Positions 1 through 7,558 of a stretch of 64,000 nucleotides of DNA are shown here, piece by piece (position 1 is the stretch's first letter; each line of letters opens with the position of its first letter). This DNA is from Bartonella raoultii (GTDB lineage Bacteria; Pseudomonadota; Alphaproteobacteria; Rhizobiales; Rhizobiaceae), in the NCBI RefSeq assembly GCF_019659805.1, contig NZ_JAIFRO010000004.1, positions 1 through 64,000 on the forward strand. Direction: 5' to 3'. A model generated the notes under the pieces. That model was not told where the DNA came from, searched no databases, and worked only from the letters and a program-made list of their open reading frames with translations. The translations under genes and the position numbers were made by a program.

Positions 1-14
1 CGTCAGTCGTGTAC

Positions 15-170
15 AACACCCACCAGCAACACCAACCACCAGCAACACCACCCACCAGCAACACCAACCACCAGCAACACCAACCACCAGCAACACCAAC
101 CACCAGCAACACCAACCACCAGCAACACCAGCCACCAGCAACACCAGCTACCAGCAACACCAGCTACCAG
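15..170. repeat. 16-bp tandem repeat (VNTR-like)
   Basis: About nine to ten head-to-tail copies of a 16-base unit, roughly ccagcaacaccaacca, with a few substitutions (a>g, ac>ct) towards the right end. Because 16 is not a multiple of three, the minus strand stays open and would read a 16-residue Trp/Cys/Val/Leu repeat, but that frame has no credible start or protein features. I take it as a non-coding variable-number repeat at the edge of the accessory segment. Confidence 0.85.
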
Positions 171-808
171 ATTGGTTAAAAACCATAAAAGCACATTTTT
201 TGTTGACAAGACATTAAAAATCATCTTTAATAGTGTATGCGGTAGGGTTTTTTTTGCGTCTTCATTTCACTTTTATAATCTATGAAAAAGGAAAGCCTTT
301 TAGGGGTTTTTTTGCTTTTTAAAAAGATGTATTCTTACAAAATGCAAAAATATAAAAGCTGTTTTCCATAACAGATATTTTCCTTAATCCTTTATAAGGC
401 ACTTCCAGACAGTTTTTATAAGTATCTGCACACTAAAAGTTTTTAAAAAAACTGAGTACGTAAAAGAATTTTTTCTTTGGGAATTTGTAAAAACAAATTG
501 AGGAACTGCTTCTAAAAGCTTTAAGCCAAAAGGCGTGTATCCTCTTTGAAAAACGAGATTAAATTTAACAGAAACAGAAAAGAAACTGCTTTTTAGCATA
601 GAGAAAAAGAACTGTGAAAATATAAAGCTGTTCTTCCACGAGAAGATTCTTTTTTATATTGGAATATCCATCATCAGAAAACATTTAACGAGACGCATTT
701 CAATACTCTATTATAGAAAACCACCCTGTCTTGTGGTTTATCTTTGCAACATCACATTTCTCTTCTCATTTTGAGAGATGAGAAAAACGCTTAAAATATA
801 TCACACAA
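171..808. other. Gene-poor AT-rich spacer
   Basis: About 640 bases with no gene I can support. A 71-codon minus-strand frame at 384-599 has no recognisable family, no clear ribosome binding site and AT-driven composition. Long T and A runs dominate. The promoter of the lysis cassette, or of a gene to the left of the window, may lie here, but I cannot place it. Confidence 0.5.
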
Positions 809-834
809 GCCTCACCTTACGTGAGGCTTTTTTT
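809..834 (+). terminator. Rho-independent terminator hairpin
   Basis: Perfect 7-bp stem gcctcac (809-815) / gtgaggc (821-827), loop cttac, followed by seven T residues (828-834). It ends just before the endolysin start. It probably terminates an upstream plus-strand transcript, or attenuates entry into the lysis genes. It also argues against the in-frame ATG at 778 as the endolysin start. Confidence 0.75.
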
Positions 835-846
835 ATGGAGAAGTTT

Positions 847-1509
847 ATGCGAAAAATATTGAAAGAAGGGCTTGCACTTATTAAACAATGGGAAGGTTTG
901 CGTTTAAACGCCTATCAAGATACCACGGGTGTCTGGACAATCGGTTATGGACATACCAATGCAGCCGGAAAACCTTTTGTTCATAAAGACATGACAATCA
1001 CAGAAAAACAAGCAGAAGATATTCTGCGTCAAGACTTACAACGTTTTGAAAACACGGTTGAAAAATTGGTTAAGGTTTCTTTAAATGCTTGGCAATTCGC
1101 AGCATTAGTATCCTTTTGCTATAATGTAGGAACAAAAGCATTTTCCAATTCCACATTGTTAAAAAAACTGAATAAAGGTGAATATGAAGCTATTCCTGCT
1201 GAATTACAAAAATGGACCAAAGCAGGAGGCAAACGTCTTGAGGGTCTTGTTCATCGTCGTGCAGCTGAGGCAGGATTATGGGCCAAACAATCTTATATTT
1301 CTCCCAATTATCAAGCAGTAGAAACGAAAGAAAAAGCAAGCCGTTTCAAAGCAGAAGCCCTTGCACCCATTATAGGATCTTGTTCTGGACTTGGAAGCTT
1401 ATTGACCGGCAACGGTCCCATCCAATGGGCATTAGCAGTGATTATGATTTTAGCAGCATGTGCTGGTTTTATTTTTGCGACAAAACGCTTTCAGGAACAA
1501 CGCTTATGA
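847..1509 (+). CDS. Phage-type endolysin, GH24 lysozyme with C-terminal membrane segment
   Basis: Predicted muramidase that cleaves the MurNAc-GlcNAc bond of peptidoglycan, the main enzyme of a phage lysis module. The 220-residue product has the T4-lysozyme-type triad: Glu16 in QWEGLRL, Asp25 in YQDT and Thr31 in WTIGYGH. A conserved FCYNVGTKAF motif and the HRRAAEAGLW end of the GH24 fold follow. The start at 847 is chosen because GGAG lies 6-10 bases upstream and the terminator sits between it and the longer in-frame start at 778. After the catalytic domain (about residues 1-150) comes a linker, then a hydrophobic stretch (IQWALAVIMILAACAGFIFA), which is unusual and suggests membrane attachment of the C-terminus. 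The stop overlaps the next start (ATGA at 1506-1509), so the cassette is translationally coupled. Confidence 0.9.
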   Translation: MRKILKEGLALIKQWEGLRLNAYQDTTGVWTIGYGHTNAAGKPFVHKDMTITEKQAEDILRQDLQRFENTVEKLVKVSLNAWQFAALVSFCYNVGTKAFSNSTLLKKLNKGEYEAIPAELQKWTKAGGKRLEGLVHRRAAEAGLWAKQSYISPNYQAVETKEKASRFKAEALAPIIGSCSGLGSLLTGNGPIQWALAVIMILAACAGFIFATKRFQEQRL

Positions 1510-1733
1510 TAAGCTGGATTAACAAAAACTTCATGATAATGGGTGGGGCTTTCGCCGCTTTTTTTATCATTTTAAGAAAAGCCTTCACTCTTGGAAAGAA
1601 GGCTGAACAACAAAAACAAACAGAAAAAGCTTTAAAAGCAGCAAAAATGAGATTTGAGGTGGAAAATGAAATTAACCTCACAAGTGATACTGATGTGCGT
1701 AATAAGCTTTCTGAGTGGATGCGCGACCAATGA
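1506..1733 (+). CDS. Putative i-spanin (Rz-like) membrane protein
   Basis: A 75-residue protein beginning at the ATG that overlaps the endolysin stop by four bases. It has one N-terminal membrane segment (about residues 8-26, MIMGGAFAAFFIILRKAF) followed by a Lys/Gln/Glu-rich, coiled-coil-prone stretch (EQQKQTEKALKAAKMRFEVE). Position, size and topology match inner-membrane spanin subunits, which span the periplasm and fuse inner and outer membrane after endolysin action. A lipoprotein frame starts inside it at 1666, the classic Rz/Rz1 nested arrangement. Family assignment rests on architecture, not on sequence similarity that I can show. Confidence 0.65.
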   Translation: MISWINKNFMIMGGAFAAFFIILRKAFTLGKKAEQQKQTEKALKAAKMRFEVENEINLTSDTDVRNKLSEWMRDQ

Positions 1734-1890
1734 ATCTTCTTCTTGTGTTGGGTGGTTGCCCATTTATTTAGAGAGAAGAGATATTCATGTCATCAGCCCT
1801 AGCTTAGCCAGAGAAATCTTAAAACATAATAAGCAAGGTGAATATTTATGCGGGTGGAAACATACTGAAAAACAACAGCACATTCCATAA
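1666..1890 (+). CDS. Putative o-spanin (Rz1-like) lipoprotein, nested in the i-spanin gene
   Basis: A 74-residue product with a lipoprotein signal (MKLTSQVILMCVISFLSGC, lipobox LSGC, lipidated Cys at residue 19). The mature part contains GWLPIYLERRDIHVIS, AREILKHNKQGEYLCGW. That pattern (GW-PI, then a TA/AR-IL-HN motif, then CGW) is common in small proteins of rhizobial prophages. It overlaps the upstream membrane-protein gene by 68 bases in another frame, as Rz1 does Rz. An alternative start lies four codons upstream (1654), but the one used gives a clean signal peptide with ggtgg about ten bases upstream. The predicted role is the outer-membrane subunit of the spanin complex. A decayed copy lies at 2091-2263. 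Confidence 0.7.
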   Translation: MKLTSQVILMCVISFLSGCATNESSSCVGWLPIYLERRDIHVISPSLAREILKHNKQGEYLCGWKHTEKQQHIP

Positions 1891-1941
1891 AGTTTAAAGA
1901 CGGCCATAAAGTTTAAAGACGGCCATAAAGTTTAAAGAAGG
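1886..1941. repeat. Three copies of a 19-bp tandem repeat
   Basis: cataaagtttaaagacggc occurs at 1886-1904 and 1905-1923, with a third slightly diverged copy from 1924 (ending agaagg). The first copy overlaps the last bases and stop of the o-spanin gene, so slippage here could change sequence immediately after the stop. Confidence 0.85.
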
Positions 1942-2010
1942 AGAAAAAGAAATGCTTCAACAAAATGAAACTTTCCTCACACAATGTAAAAAAGCATATC
2001 ACATAACTTT
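1938..2010 (+). pseudogene. Remnant of the small holin-like gene (first copy)
   Basis: Bases from 1943 (gaaaaagaaatgcttcaa) are identical over 18 positions to the start of the coiled region of the intact gene at 2271-2489, and similarity continues with indels (aatgtaaaaaagcat against aagtgtaaaagtgat). No open frame remains. With the decayed o-spanin copy at 2091-2263 it shows that the pair [o-spanin, small membrane protein] was duplicated in tandem. Confidence 0.6.
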
Positions 2011-2090
2011 TTAAAGCAGTATATACGCATTATGCAACAATTAAAATGCAATAAATAATACATTTTGAATAGATATTAAAATAAACAAGA

Positions 2091-2263
2091 AGAGTGATAC
2101 TGATGCATATTCTACGCACTTTGTGTAGATATGTCATCAAAAACCATTCTTCTTGTGTTTGTTTTGTGCTCATTTTTTTGAAACAAAAGAGAGGTCAGTA
2201 TCATCCATTCAAGCTTAACAAGAGAAATCTGCAACCATAATCAGCAAAGTCATATTTAGAGGG
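2091..2263 (+). pseudogene. Decayed second copy of the o-spanin gene
   Basis: This stretch aligns end to end with 1683-1855. Shared blocks are agtgatactgatg, ttcttcttgtgtt, agagaaatct, a cataat-agcaa block and a final gggtg. Indels break the frame, and the lipobox and the GW motif are gone. It lies immediately upstream of the intact small membrane-protein gene, mirroring the order in the first copy. Confidence 0.7.
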
Positions 2264-2270
2264 GTGAAAG

Positions 2271-2489
2271 ATGATGAGAAAAAAAACGAAAAAACGTGTA
2301 GAGCTTACAGAAGCAGAAAAAGAAATGCTTCAAGAAATGATCCTTACCTACCAAAGTGTAAAAGTGATGTCTCGCTGTATGAAATGGCTTATATTTATTC
2401 TTTTTCTCTTTATTCTTGACTTTGCCCGTCTTATAGATGCGCTAGATAATGTTTTTATCCATTTAAAACAATGGTTTTTAAAACATTAA
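2271..2489 (+). CDS. Small single-pass membrane protein of the lysis cassette (holin-like candidate)
   Basis: A 72-residue protein: basic N-terminus (KKTKKR), a short helical segment (ELTEAEKEMLQEMILTYQ), one hydrophobic span (about residues 42-57, WLIFILFLFILDFARL) and a short C-terminal tail ending in KQWFLKH. AGGGG lies 7-11 bases before the ATG; a second ATG follows directly at 2274. Size, single membrane span and position after endolysin and spanins fit a holin or a lysis accessory protein, but I recognise no family, so the function is inferred from context. A degraded copy sits at 1938-2010. Confidence 0.6.
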   Translation: MMRKKTKKRVELTEAEKEMLQEMILTYQSVKVMSRCMKWLIFILFLFILDFARLIDALDNVFIHLKQWFLKH

Positions 2490-2511
2490 AACCTCTTTTC
2501 TTTAAATTCGT

Positions 2512-2563
2512 ATTTTCTTAAAAGCGTATTTCATTAAAAATAGATTTTCTTAAAAGCGTATTT
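2512..2563. repeat. 20-bp direct repeat
   Basis: attttcttaaaagcgtattt occurs at 2512-2531 and again at 2544-2563. It lies in the AT-rich spacer between the lysis cassette and the Hbp-like gene. No further structure is evident between about 2565 and 2798 apart from AT-rich promoter-like sequence. Confidence 0.8.
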
Positions 2564-2798
2564 AAATAAGAGAAATGTCATGGAGAAAAGCGCTTTGCTA
2601 AAATATATAAAAATATTTGAAATTTTTTATAAGCAATGAATTAAACTGTGCCCCAAACCCGTTTAATAAAATATTTAAATGTATATAAGTATAATCTATA
2701 TAGTATTATTTTATTTCCTGTATTAAAAATTAGTTATGGATTTTTTAATACAATTTATATATAGTGCGTTCCGCATTGAAACAAAATTGGGGATTTTC

Positions 2799-3728
2799 AT
2801 GAAAAGAAAATATTTAATGACAATATCGCTTGCCACATTAATGGCAACTTCAGCAGCACATGCAGCTGATACTCTTATTTTTCCAAGCAGCACAGAAAGT
2901 GTTTCACCACCTTATACAACACAAAGTATTTCACCAAGTTATAAAGCAGGAAATAGATCTCCGGTTATTATTGACCTTCCTTTTTCTTGGTGTGGTTTTT
3001 ATATTGGAGGAAAGGTGGGGGGTTTTTCTGATCACACGAGCGTCAGCCACTTTAAAAGTGTAAACCTTGAAAAATGGGCTCCAGCTGATAAGAATTTATT
3101 TTCTAAATCTTTAAAATACAATGCAAGCCTTTATACAGGTTATAATTTTGATATCGGAGATAATTTCATTATCGGTGTTGAAGCAGATATCGCCTTACCA
3201 ATTCGGAAAAGCAAAAAATTAGAAAAGGAACAAAAAATTCTCAACGAGGGAGATTTAAATTCTATTAAAAATGTTTTTGAACAAGCTGAAATTCCAATTA
3301 TACAACCAACAACAGAGGGTGAAACAATCCCGAATATTAATGATATTGTTGTAAGCAATACGACTTTCAAAGAAGAAGTATCTGGTAGTATACGGATGCG
3401 CATAGGCTATAATTTAAACCGTATTATGCCCTATATTTCTGGTGGTGTTGCCTTGTCAAAGCAGCAATATATTATGTCCATTTTGTCAAAATCTCACGAA
3501 ACACAAACGAGAGTATTTGCTTCTGGCGATGTCATAAATGATACAAAAAAAGTCTTTGGCTATACTGTGGGTGGTGGATTTGATTTTGCAATGACGAATA
3601 ATATTATTTTTCGCACAGAATATAGTTACTTAGATTTTGCAAATGACAACAATACATTTGCAGAAGATAAGCTTAAATTATACTATAAGACGCATAATAT
3701 GCGCATGGGTATTTCTTATAAATTTTAA
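2799..3728 (+). CDS. Outer-membrane beta-barrel protein, hemin-binding (Hbp)/Omp25-31 family
   Basis: A 309-residue outer-membrane protein. The signal peptide is MKRKYLMTISLATLMATSAAHA, cleaved before ADT. The mature N-terminus is Ser/Pro-rich, followed by the family-typical entry into the barrel (WCGFYIGGKVGG), alternating strands (YTGYNFDIGDNFIIGVEAD, GSIRMRIGYNLNRIMPYIS, GYTVGGGFDFAMTNN) and a C-terminal aromatic residue (MRMGISYKF), as needed for BAM-dependent insertion. Bartonella Hbp proteins of this family bind heme at the surface and are regulated by iron, heme, oxygen and temperature; that role is inferred from the family. An ATG 21 codons upstream would place charged residues before the signal peptide, so 2799 is preferred. 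It stands as a single gene with its own terminator. Confidence 0.85.
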   Translation: MKRKYLMTISLATLMATSAAHAADTLIFPSSTESVSPPYTTQSISPSYKAGNRSPVIIDLPFSWCGFYIGGKVGGFSDHTSVSHFKSVNLEKWAPADKNLFSKSLKYNASLYTGYNFDIGDNFIIGVEADIALPIRKSKKLEKEQKILNEGDLNSIKNVFEQAEIPIIQPTTEGETIPNINDIVVSNTTFKEEVSGSIRMRIGYNLNRIMPYISGGVALSKQQYIMSILSKSHETQTRVFASGDVINDTKKVFGYTVGGGFDFAMTNNIIFRTEYSYLDFANDNNTFAEDKLKLYYKTHNMRMGISYKF

Positions 3729-3750
3729 GAGTATAAGCGAGCATATTTTT

Positions 3751-3779
3751 AAAAACCCTGTTTTTAACAGGGTTTTTAT
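3751..3779 (+). terminator. Terminator of the Hbp-like gene
   Basis: Stem aaaaccctg (3752-3760) / cagggtttt, loop tttttaa, with T residues continuing to 3779. It starts about 23 bases after the stop codon. Confidence 0.8.
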
Positions 3780-4585
3780 TTGTAAAACAAACATTTTCTT
3801 ATAGCTTTTCTTTTCTCTCCCCTTATGTTGCAAACAAAAAGAGAGCAACGCATCACATTTTCCAGCTTAAATAAACGCTATAGGAATGATGATTGAAAAT
3901 TTCTGTCTTACTGCTTGTACTCTTGTACTCATGTTCAGAAAGTTACTACAAACAGTTTAAAGACATCTGGCTTTTCTTAAACACTTCTTGTTTATCAGGG
4001 CTGTTGTGTAGCAAAAGCATCATTTTTACAAGACAAATACGAAGCAAAACGAAAAGTCACAAAATTCTATCCTTAACACCATTGATGTTGTTTTATTCCC
4101 CATTTAATCACATTACAGAAAAACACATAAAAGCACTCTCGCAATTTTATTTTCTTATTTCCAACACTCTTGGCAAGAGATATGGCGCATCCTTTTTCAG
4201 AAAGCAATTGTTTTAAAAAAATGAGCATCTTATAAAAACTCTCAAATTCTTTTATGCTTTATGTCTTCCCTTCTAAAGAGAAGGGGAAAAGCAGAAATTA
4301 TTTCATTGGACTGAAAAACCAACAGCCTTGATGTGTGCACTCTTTTGATAAGCCATAGTCCAACCCCATCCGCATATTTACCCTTAGACAAGTTTTTACG
4401 GATAATCTCTCACGCGTTCTTGTTTTCCTAGTCACTATTCACACCACCTTTTGAATCACGCTTTTGGCGGATTCATCAGCTCTCAAAACCGTATGTAAAA
4501 AACAATCACTGATCAGTGAAATAAGATAAACAACGATATCAAGTGATATGGTAGAAAATATCTGATACCGCAGAGAATATCAAAG
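3780..4585. other. Long spacer without a supported gene
   Basis: About 800 bases. A plus-strand frame at 3893-4216 begins with a TTG and a hydrophobic, Cys-containing start resembling a lipoprotein signal, but the rest looks like random AT-rich translation. Overlapping frames carry similar fragments, suggesting a decayed small gene. A weak hairpin (cccttctaaagagaaggg) lies near 4267-4285. The segment adjoins the 3' end of tRNA-Leu, a common integration side for mobile elements. Confidence 0.45.
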
Positions 4586-4670
4586 TGGTGCGGGTGGTCG
4601 GACTCGAACCGACACTCCTCTCGGAACCAGATTTTGAGTCTGGCGCGTCTACCAGTTCCACCACACCCGC
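4586..4670 (-). tRNA. tRNA-Leu (anticodon CAA)
   Basis: On the minus strand the acceptor stem pairs gcgggtg with cacccgc, followed by discriminator A and an encoded CCA (4588-4586). The anticodon stem ccaga/tctgg encloses loop ctcaaaa, anticodon CAA, reading UUG codons. The T arm is gtcggttcgagtccgac. The 85-base length with a long variable arm is typical of a class II leucine tRNA. Confidence 0.95.
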
Positions 4671-4883
4671 ACACTATTGTCATAGCAGGATAAGTTTTCC
4701 TATTGCTTCTTTGCACTATATGAAGAAGGAGAGATTCGTCAACATCAGACTTCTCACTTTTTAAAGAATTCGTATTATTTTTCACTCTACTGGTTTATAA
4801 AACAATGATCTGCTTAATTGACAAGGGCAATATCTCTTTAAATTTATAGACTATCCTTTGTAAAGTTTTTACCTCTTAGACTT

Positions 4884-5504
4884 ATGAAAATCTTTATGCT
4901 ATTAAAAACATTAAAGCTTTGGACGGTTTCTTTAGCAAATCGACGCACTGCGCCTCATTGGCTTGGTTTTATTGCTTTCATTGAAAGTTCTATTTTTCCC
5001 ATTCCAGTTGATGTTTTATACATTCCGATGGCCCTTGTTCGCCCTTCTCGCGCTTATTTTTATGCTTTTATTGCCACGCTATTCTCTGTTTTAGGGGGTA
5101 TATTGGGTTGGTTTATTGGTCATTTTGCTTATGAGAGTCTTGCCAAACCGATTTTAGAATTTTACGGTAAAGTTGAAAGTTTTGAAGCTCTGCAAAACGG
5201 TGCAACATTAGAATTTCTCCTCATGTTATTGGTTATCTCAGGTCTGATACATCTTCCTCCCATTAAAATTGTGACAATTTTGGCAGGTGTAATGCGTGTT
5301 CCCCTTGAACTTTTTATTCTCAGCTGTATCTTTGCGCGAGGAGCACGTTTTTACCTTCTTGCATGGCTCATAAAACATTTTGGGCGTCAAGCAATGAATT
5401 TTCTTGCCCAGAACTTTAAATGGATTATTCTGGTTGGTTGCATAACACTCCTATTGGTTTATGGTATTTTCATAGCTTTTGTGAAAAAACACCTTCTATT
5501 ATAA
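4884..5504 (+). CDS. DedA/YqaA-type VTT-domain membrane protein
   Basis: A 206-residue inner-membrane protein with about five hydrophobic spans. The VTT (SNARE-associated, DedA) pattern is visible: FIESSIFPIPVDVL near residues 31-45, GGILGWFIGHFAYE near 69-83, and the C-terminal FARGARFYLLAWL segment near 149-162. Proteins of this superfamily act in lipid flipping and membrane homeostasis; the YqaA-like branch is poorly characterised. The stop is twelve bases before the dsbB start, with the dsbB ribosome binding site overlapping the stop, so the two genes are probably cotranscribed. Confidence 0.85.
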   Translation: MKIFMLLKTLKLWTVSLANRRTAPHWLGFIAFIESSIFPIPVDVLYIPMALVRPSRAYFYAFIATLFSVLGGILGWFIGHFAYESLAKPILEFYGKVESFEALQNGATLEFLLMLLVISGLIHLPPIKIVTILAGVMRVPLELFILSCIFARGARFYLLAWLIKHFGRQAMNFLAQNFKWIILVGCITLLLVYGIFIAFVKKHLLL

Positions 5505-5516
5505 GGAACATGCGCA

Positions 5517-6089
5517 ATGGTACGTGTTTTGTCTTCTAAGCATATTTTGAAGCAACATTTTTATCTTGAACCAAGTAAAAAAGAACAAAGTTTGTGGGCT
5601 TTTTTTCTTGCTTTTTGTTTATCTGCTACATTAGGCTTAGCGCTGGGCTTTGAGCATATTGGAGGCTATCTTCCTTGTGATTTATGCCTCATTGAACGTT
5701 TACCCTATTATGGGGCCATACCCTTTTTGATTTTAGCAGGTTTTGGAGCATTATTTTTTCGCTTATCTTTTTGGGTACAACTCTCATTTTTATGTGTTTT
5801 TGTCTTAATGAGTATCAGCCTTATTTTAGCGCTCTATCATGCAGGTGTTGAATATGGTTTTTGGCCTGCTCCTTCCAGTTGCAGTTTAAGCGCCGTCAAG
5901 AGAACAACAGATGTCAGCCAATTGTTCAACCGATTAAACAGCTTGCATCCTCCTTCTTGTTCTGAAGCCTCCTTACGTGTTTTTTCTCTCTCATTTGCCG
6001 GTTGGAATGTCATAGCTAGTCTATTTTACGCACTGACGAGCTTTTATATTGCCTCCAAAGGACTTCTTTCAGGTTCTAAAAAACTATAA
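5517..6089 (+). CDS. dsbB: Disulfide bond formation protein B
   Basis: A 190-residue inner-membrane protein that reoxidises periplasmic DsbA and passes electrons to quinone. Four hydrophobic spans are seen. The first periplasmic redox pair is Cys54-Cys57 in YLPCDLCLIER, directly followed by the Arg that is conserved near the quinone site. The second periplasmic loop, after GVEYGFWPAPSSC, contains two cysteines (PSSC and PPSC) in place of the usual second redox pair. AAGGA overlaps the stop of the upstream DedA-like gene. A short cytosolic N-terminal extension of about 25 residues precedes the first span. Confidence 0.9.
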   Translation: MVRVLSSKHILKQHFYLEPSKKEQSLWAFFLAFCLSATLGLALGFEHIGGYLPCDLCLIERLPYYGAIPFLILAGFGALFFRLSFWVQLSFLCVFVLMSISLILALYHAGVEYGFWPAPSSCSLSAVKRTTDVSQLFNRLNSLHPPSCSEASLRVFSLSFAGWNVIASLFYALTSFYIASKGLLSGSKKL

Positions 6090-6447
6090 CCATAAAAGAA
6101 AAAACAAACAGCCTTATCTTCCTATTCTTTATCCCCTCATTTGCCATCTCAATCCTGTAGTAAAACCTCTTTCATCACTCTTTTTTCTTTCAAGCCACAG
6201 CACATAGTTCCTGAAATCTGACAAAATCCTCCAGGCAAAGAAAACTCTAGAGGTCATTTCTCTTCTATTCTCTTTATAAACCTTCATTTTTAAAGCTTAA
6301 TTTTCTTTACCCGTGATTTTATGGGCTATAAGCACCACTGCTTTTCTTTCACATAAACAGCTTTTTTTGAATTCTTCACTTTTAGATTGACTTTCGCTTT
6401 TTTACCCCTATATTTTAGAACAATTCTAAAGTGCAGGGGTAGAGAAG
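6090..6447. other. Spacer after dsbB
   Basis: About 360 AT-rich bases. No clear terminator, RNA gene or repeat is seen. The last 30 bases before 6448 contain a possible ribosome binding site (agagaag) for the small frame that follows. Confidence 0.4.
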
Positions 6448-6729
6448 ATGTTGAAATTATTTTTTTCATTTTTACAACATGAAACTCTGTCCTTTCATTT
6501 CATAAAAAAAAGACTTACACGCACGCCTAAAACAAAAGAGCAAGATACAGCCTTTTATTTAGGCTATGCAAAAATTTTACAGCCTTATTCTTGTAAGCAA
6601 ATAGCCTCCCTTACTGTAATAGGTATTCAAGAGCTTGAAAATTATAAGAAGATTATTTCCCGTATCTTCTCACACCCGTGGAAGAATAACGGATTCATGA
6701 TGCAACCACCCTTCTTTTACAACAAATAA
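6448..6729 (+). CDS. Hypothetical 93-residue protein, unrecognised
   Basis: An open frame with an agagaag motif just upstream of its ATG, ending 13 bases before the VIT-like transporter gene. The product is basic, with a hydrophobic/aromatic start (MLKLFFSFLQHETLSF) and no signal peptide or known motif. A centre of LGYAKILQPYSCKQIASLTV has some helical character. It may be a real small gene cotranscribed with the transporter, a remnant of a longer gene, or chance; no family can be named. Confidence 0.35.
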   Translation: MLKLFFSFLQHETLSFHFIKKRLTRTPKTKEQDTAFYLGYAKILQPYSCKQIASLTVIGIQELENYKKIISRIFSHPWKNNGFMMQPPFFYNK

Positions 6730-6742
6730 GCACCCTTATCAT

Positions 6743-7267
6743 ATGAATACACAACATTCTCACACAACAACACATCAAGCCGTAAAAAAGCCTTCAAAAG
6801 CCGAAAAACAAACCCTTTTAACTTGGATTCAACCCGGTCTTGCAGGGTTAATGGATGGCTCAGTCTCGACCCTTGCGCCTATTTTTGCAGCAGCCTTTGC
6901 AACGGGTGATACCCATCAAACTTTTTTGATAGGGCTTTCTGCTTCAATTGGAGCAGGACTTTCAATGGGATTTACAGAAGCAGCCCATGATGACGGTAAA
7001 TTATCAGGCCGTGGTTCTCCCTTTAAAAGAGGCCTTGCCAGCGGTGTGATGACAGCGCTTGGAGGGTTAGGTCACACACTTCCTTATTTGATCCACTCTT
7101 TTTACATTGCAACGATTATTGCTTTTATCATCGTTTTTTTTGAGCTATGGATTATCGTTTGGATTCAAAATAAATTCATGGCAACACCTTTTTGGCGCGC
7201 ATCTTTACAGGTTATTATTGGCGGAGCTTTGGTGTTTGCGACCGGTATTTTGATTGGCAGCATCTAA
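6743..7267 (+). CDS. VIT1/CCC1-family (MbfA-like) iron transporter domain protein
   Basis: A 174-residue membrane protein. After a polar 25-residue start it has the VIT-type core: WIQPGLAGLMDGSVSTLAPIFAAAFATG (residues about 28-55), SASIGAGLSMGFTEAAHDDG (66-85) with the acidic residues of the cytoplasmic segment, and three further spans ending GALVFATGILIGSI. In rhizobia this domain is the C-terminal half of MbfA, a membrane ferritin-like iron and peroxide exporter. Here the N-terminal ferritin/erythrin domain is absent, so iron or manganese export is inferred only from the transporter half. Its neighbours in the wider window include heme and TonB-system genes. Confidence 0.8.
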   Translation: MNTQHSHTTTHQAVKKPSKAEKQTLLTWIQPGLAGLMDGSVSTLAPIFAAAFATGDTHQTFLIGLSASIGAGLSMGFTEAAHDDGKLSGRGSPFKRGLASGVMTALGGLGHTLPYLIHSFYIATIIAFIIVFFELWIIVWIQNKFMATPFWRASLQVIIGGALVFATGILIGSI

Positions 7268-7558
7268 AATAAACAGATAAAGATAAAACACTTCATTTGC
7301 AAAGAGCGCAGAGCATCTCCTCAGGATCCATGCTCAAGATCCCAAAGAAATTCCTTTCATTGCATATTTTTTATCGGCATAGCGTGTGCATTATCGACAA
7401 CTTCAGCACGCACCATACATTTTTTATGCACACTAAAAAATATAAGCCTTGGGGACAATTGCTCTTCATAAACTTTTATTGACTTGTTTTGTAAAACGCT
7501 TTTGATAGAGTTGTTCTTTATGTTTGATCCATTTTATACTTTGAAAAGAGTTTACCCC

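Noticed and set aside
3..224. Open minus-strand frame of Trp/Cys/Leu repeats
   Set aside because: It is the translation of the 16-bp VNTR; no ribosome binding site, and its composition is unlike any protein family.
3893..4216. 107-codon frame with a lipoprotein-like start
   Set aside because: TTG start, no clear ribosome binding site, and random-looking sequence after the hydrophobic start; kept only as part of the spacer note.
4513..4785. 90-codon minus-strand frame across tRNA-Leu
   Set aside because: It runs through the tRNA gene and has no family features.
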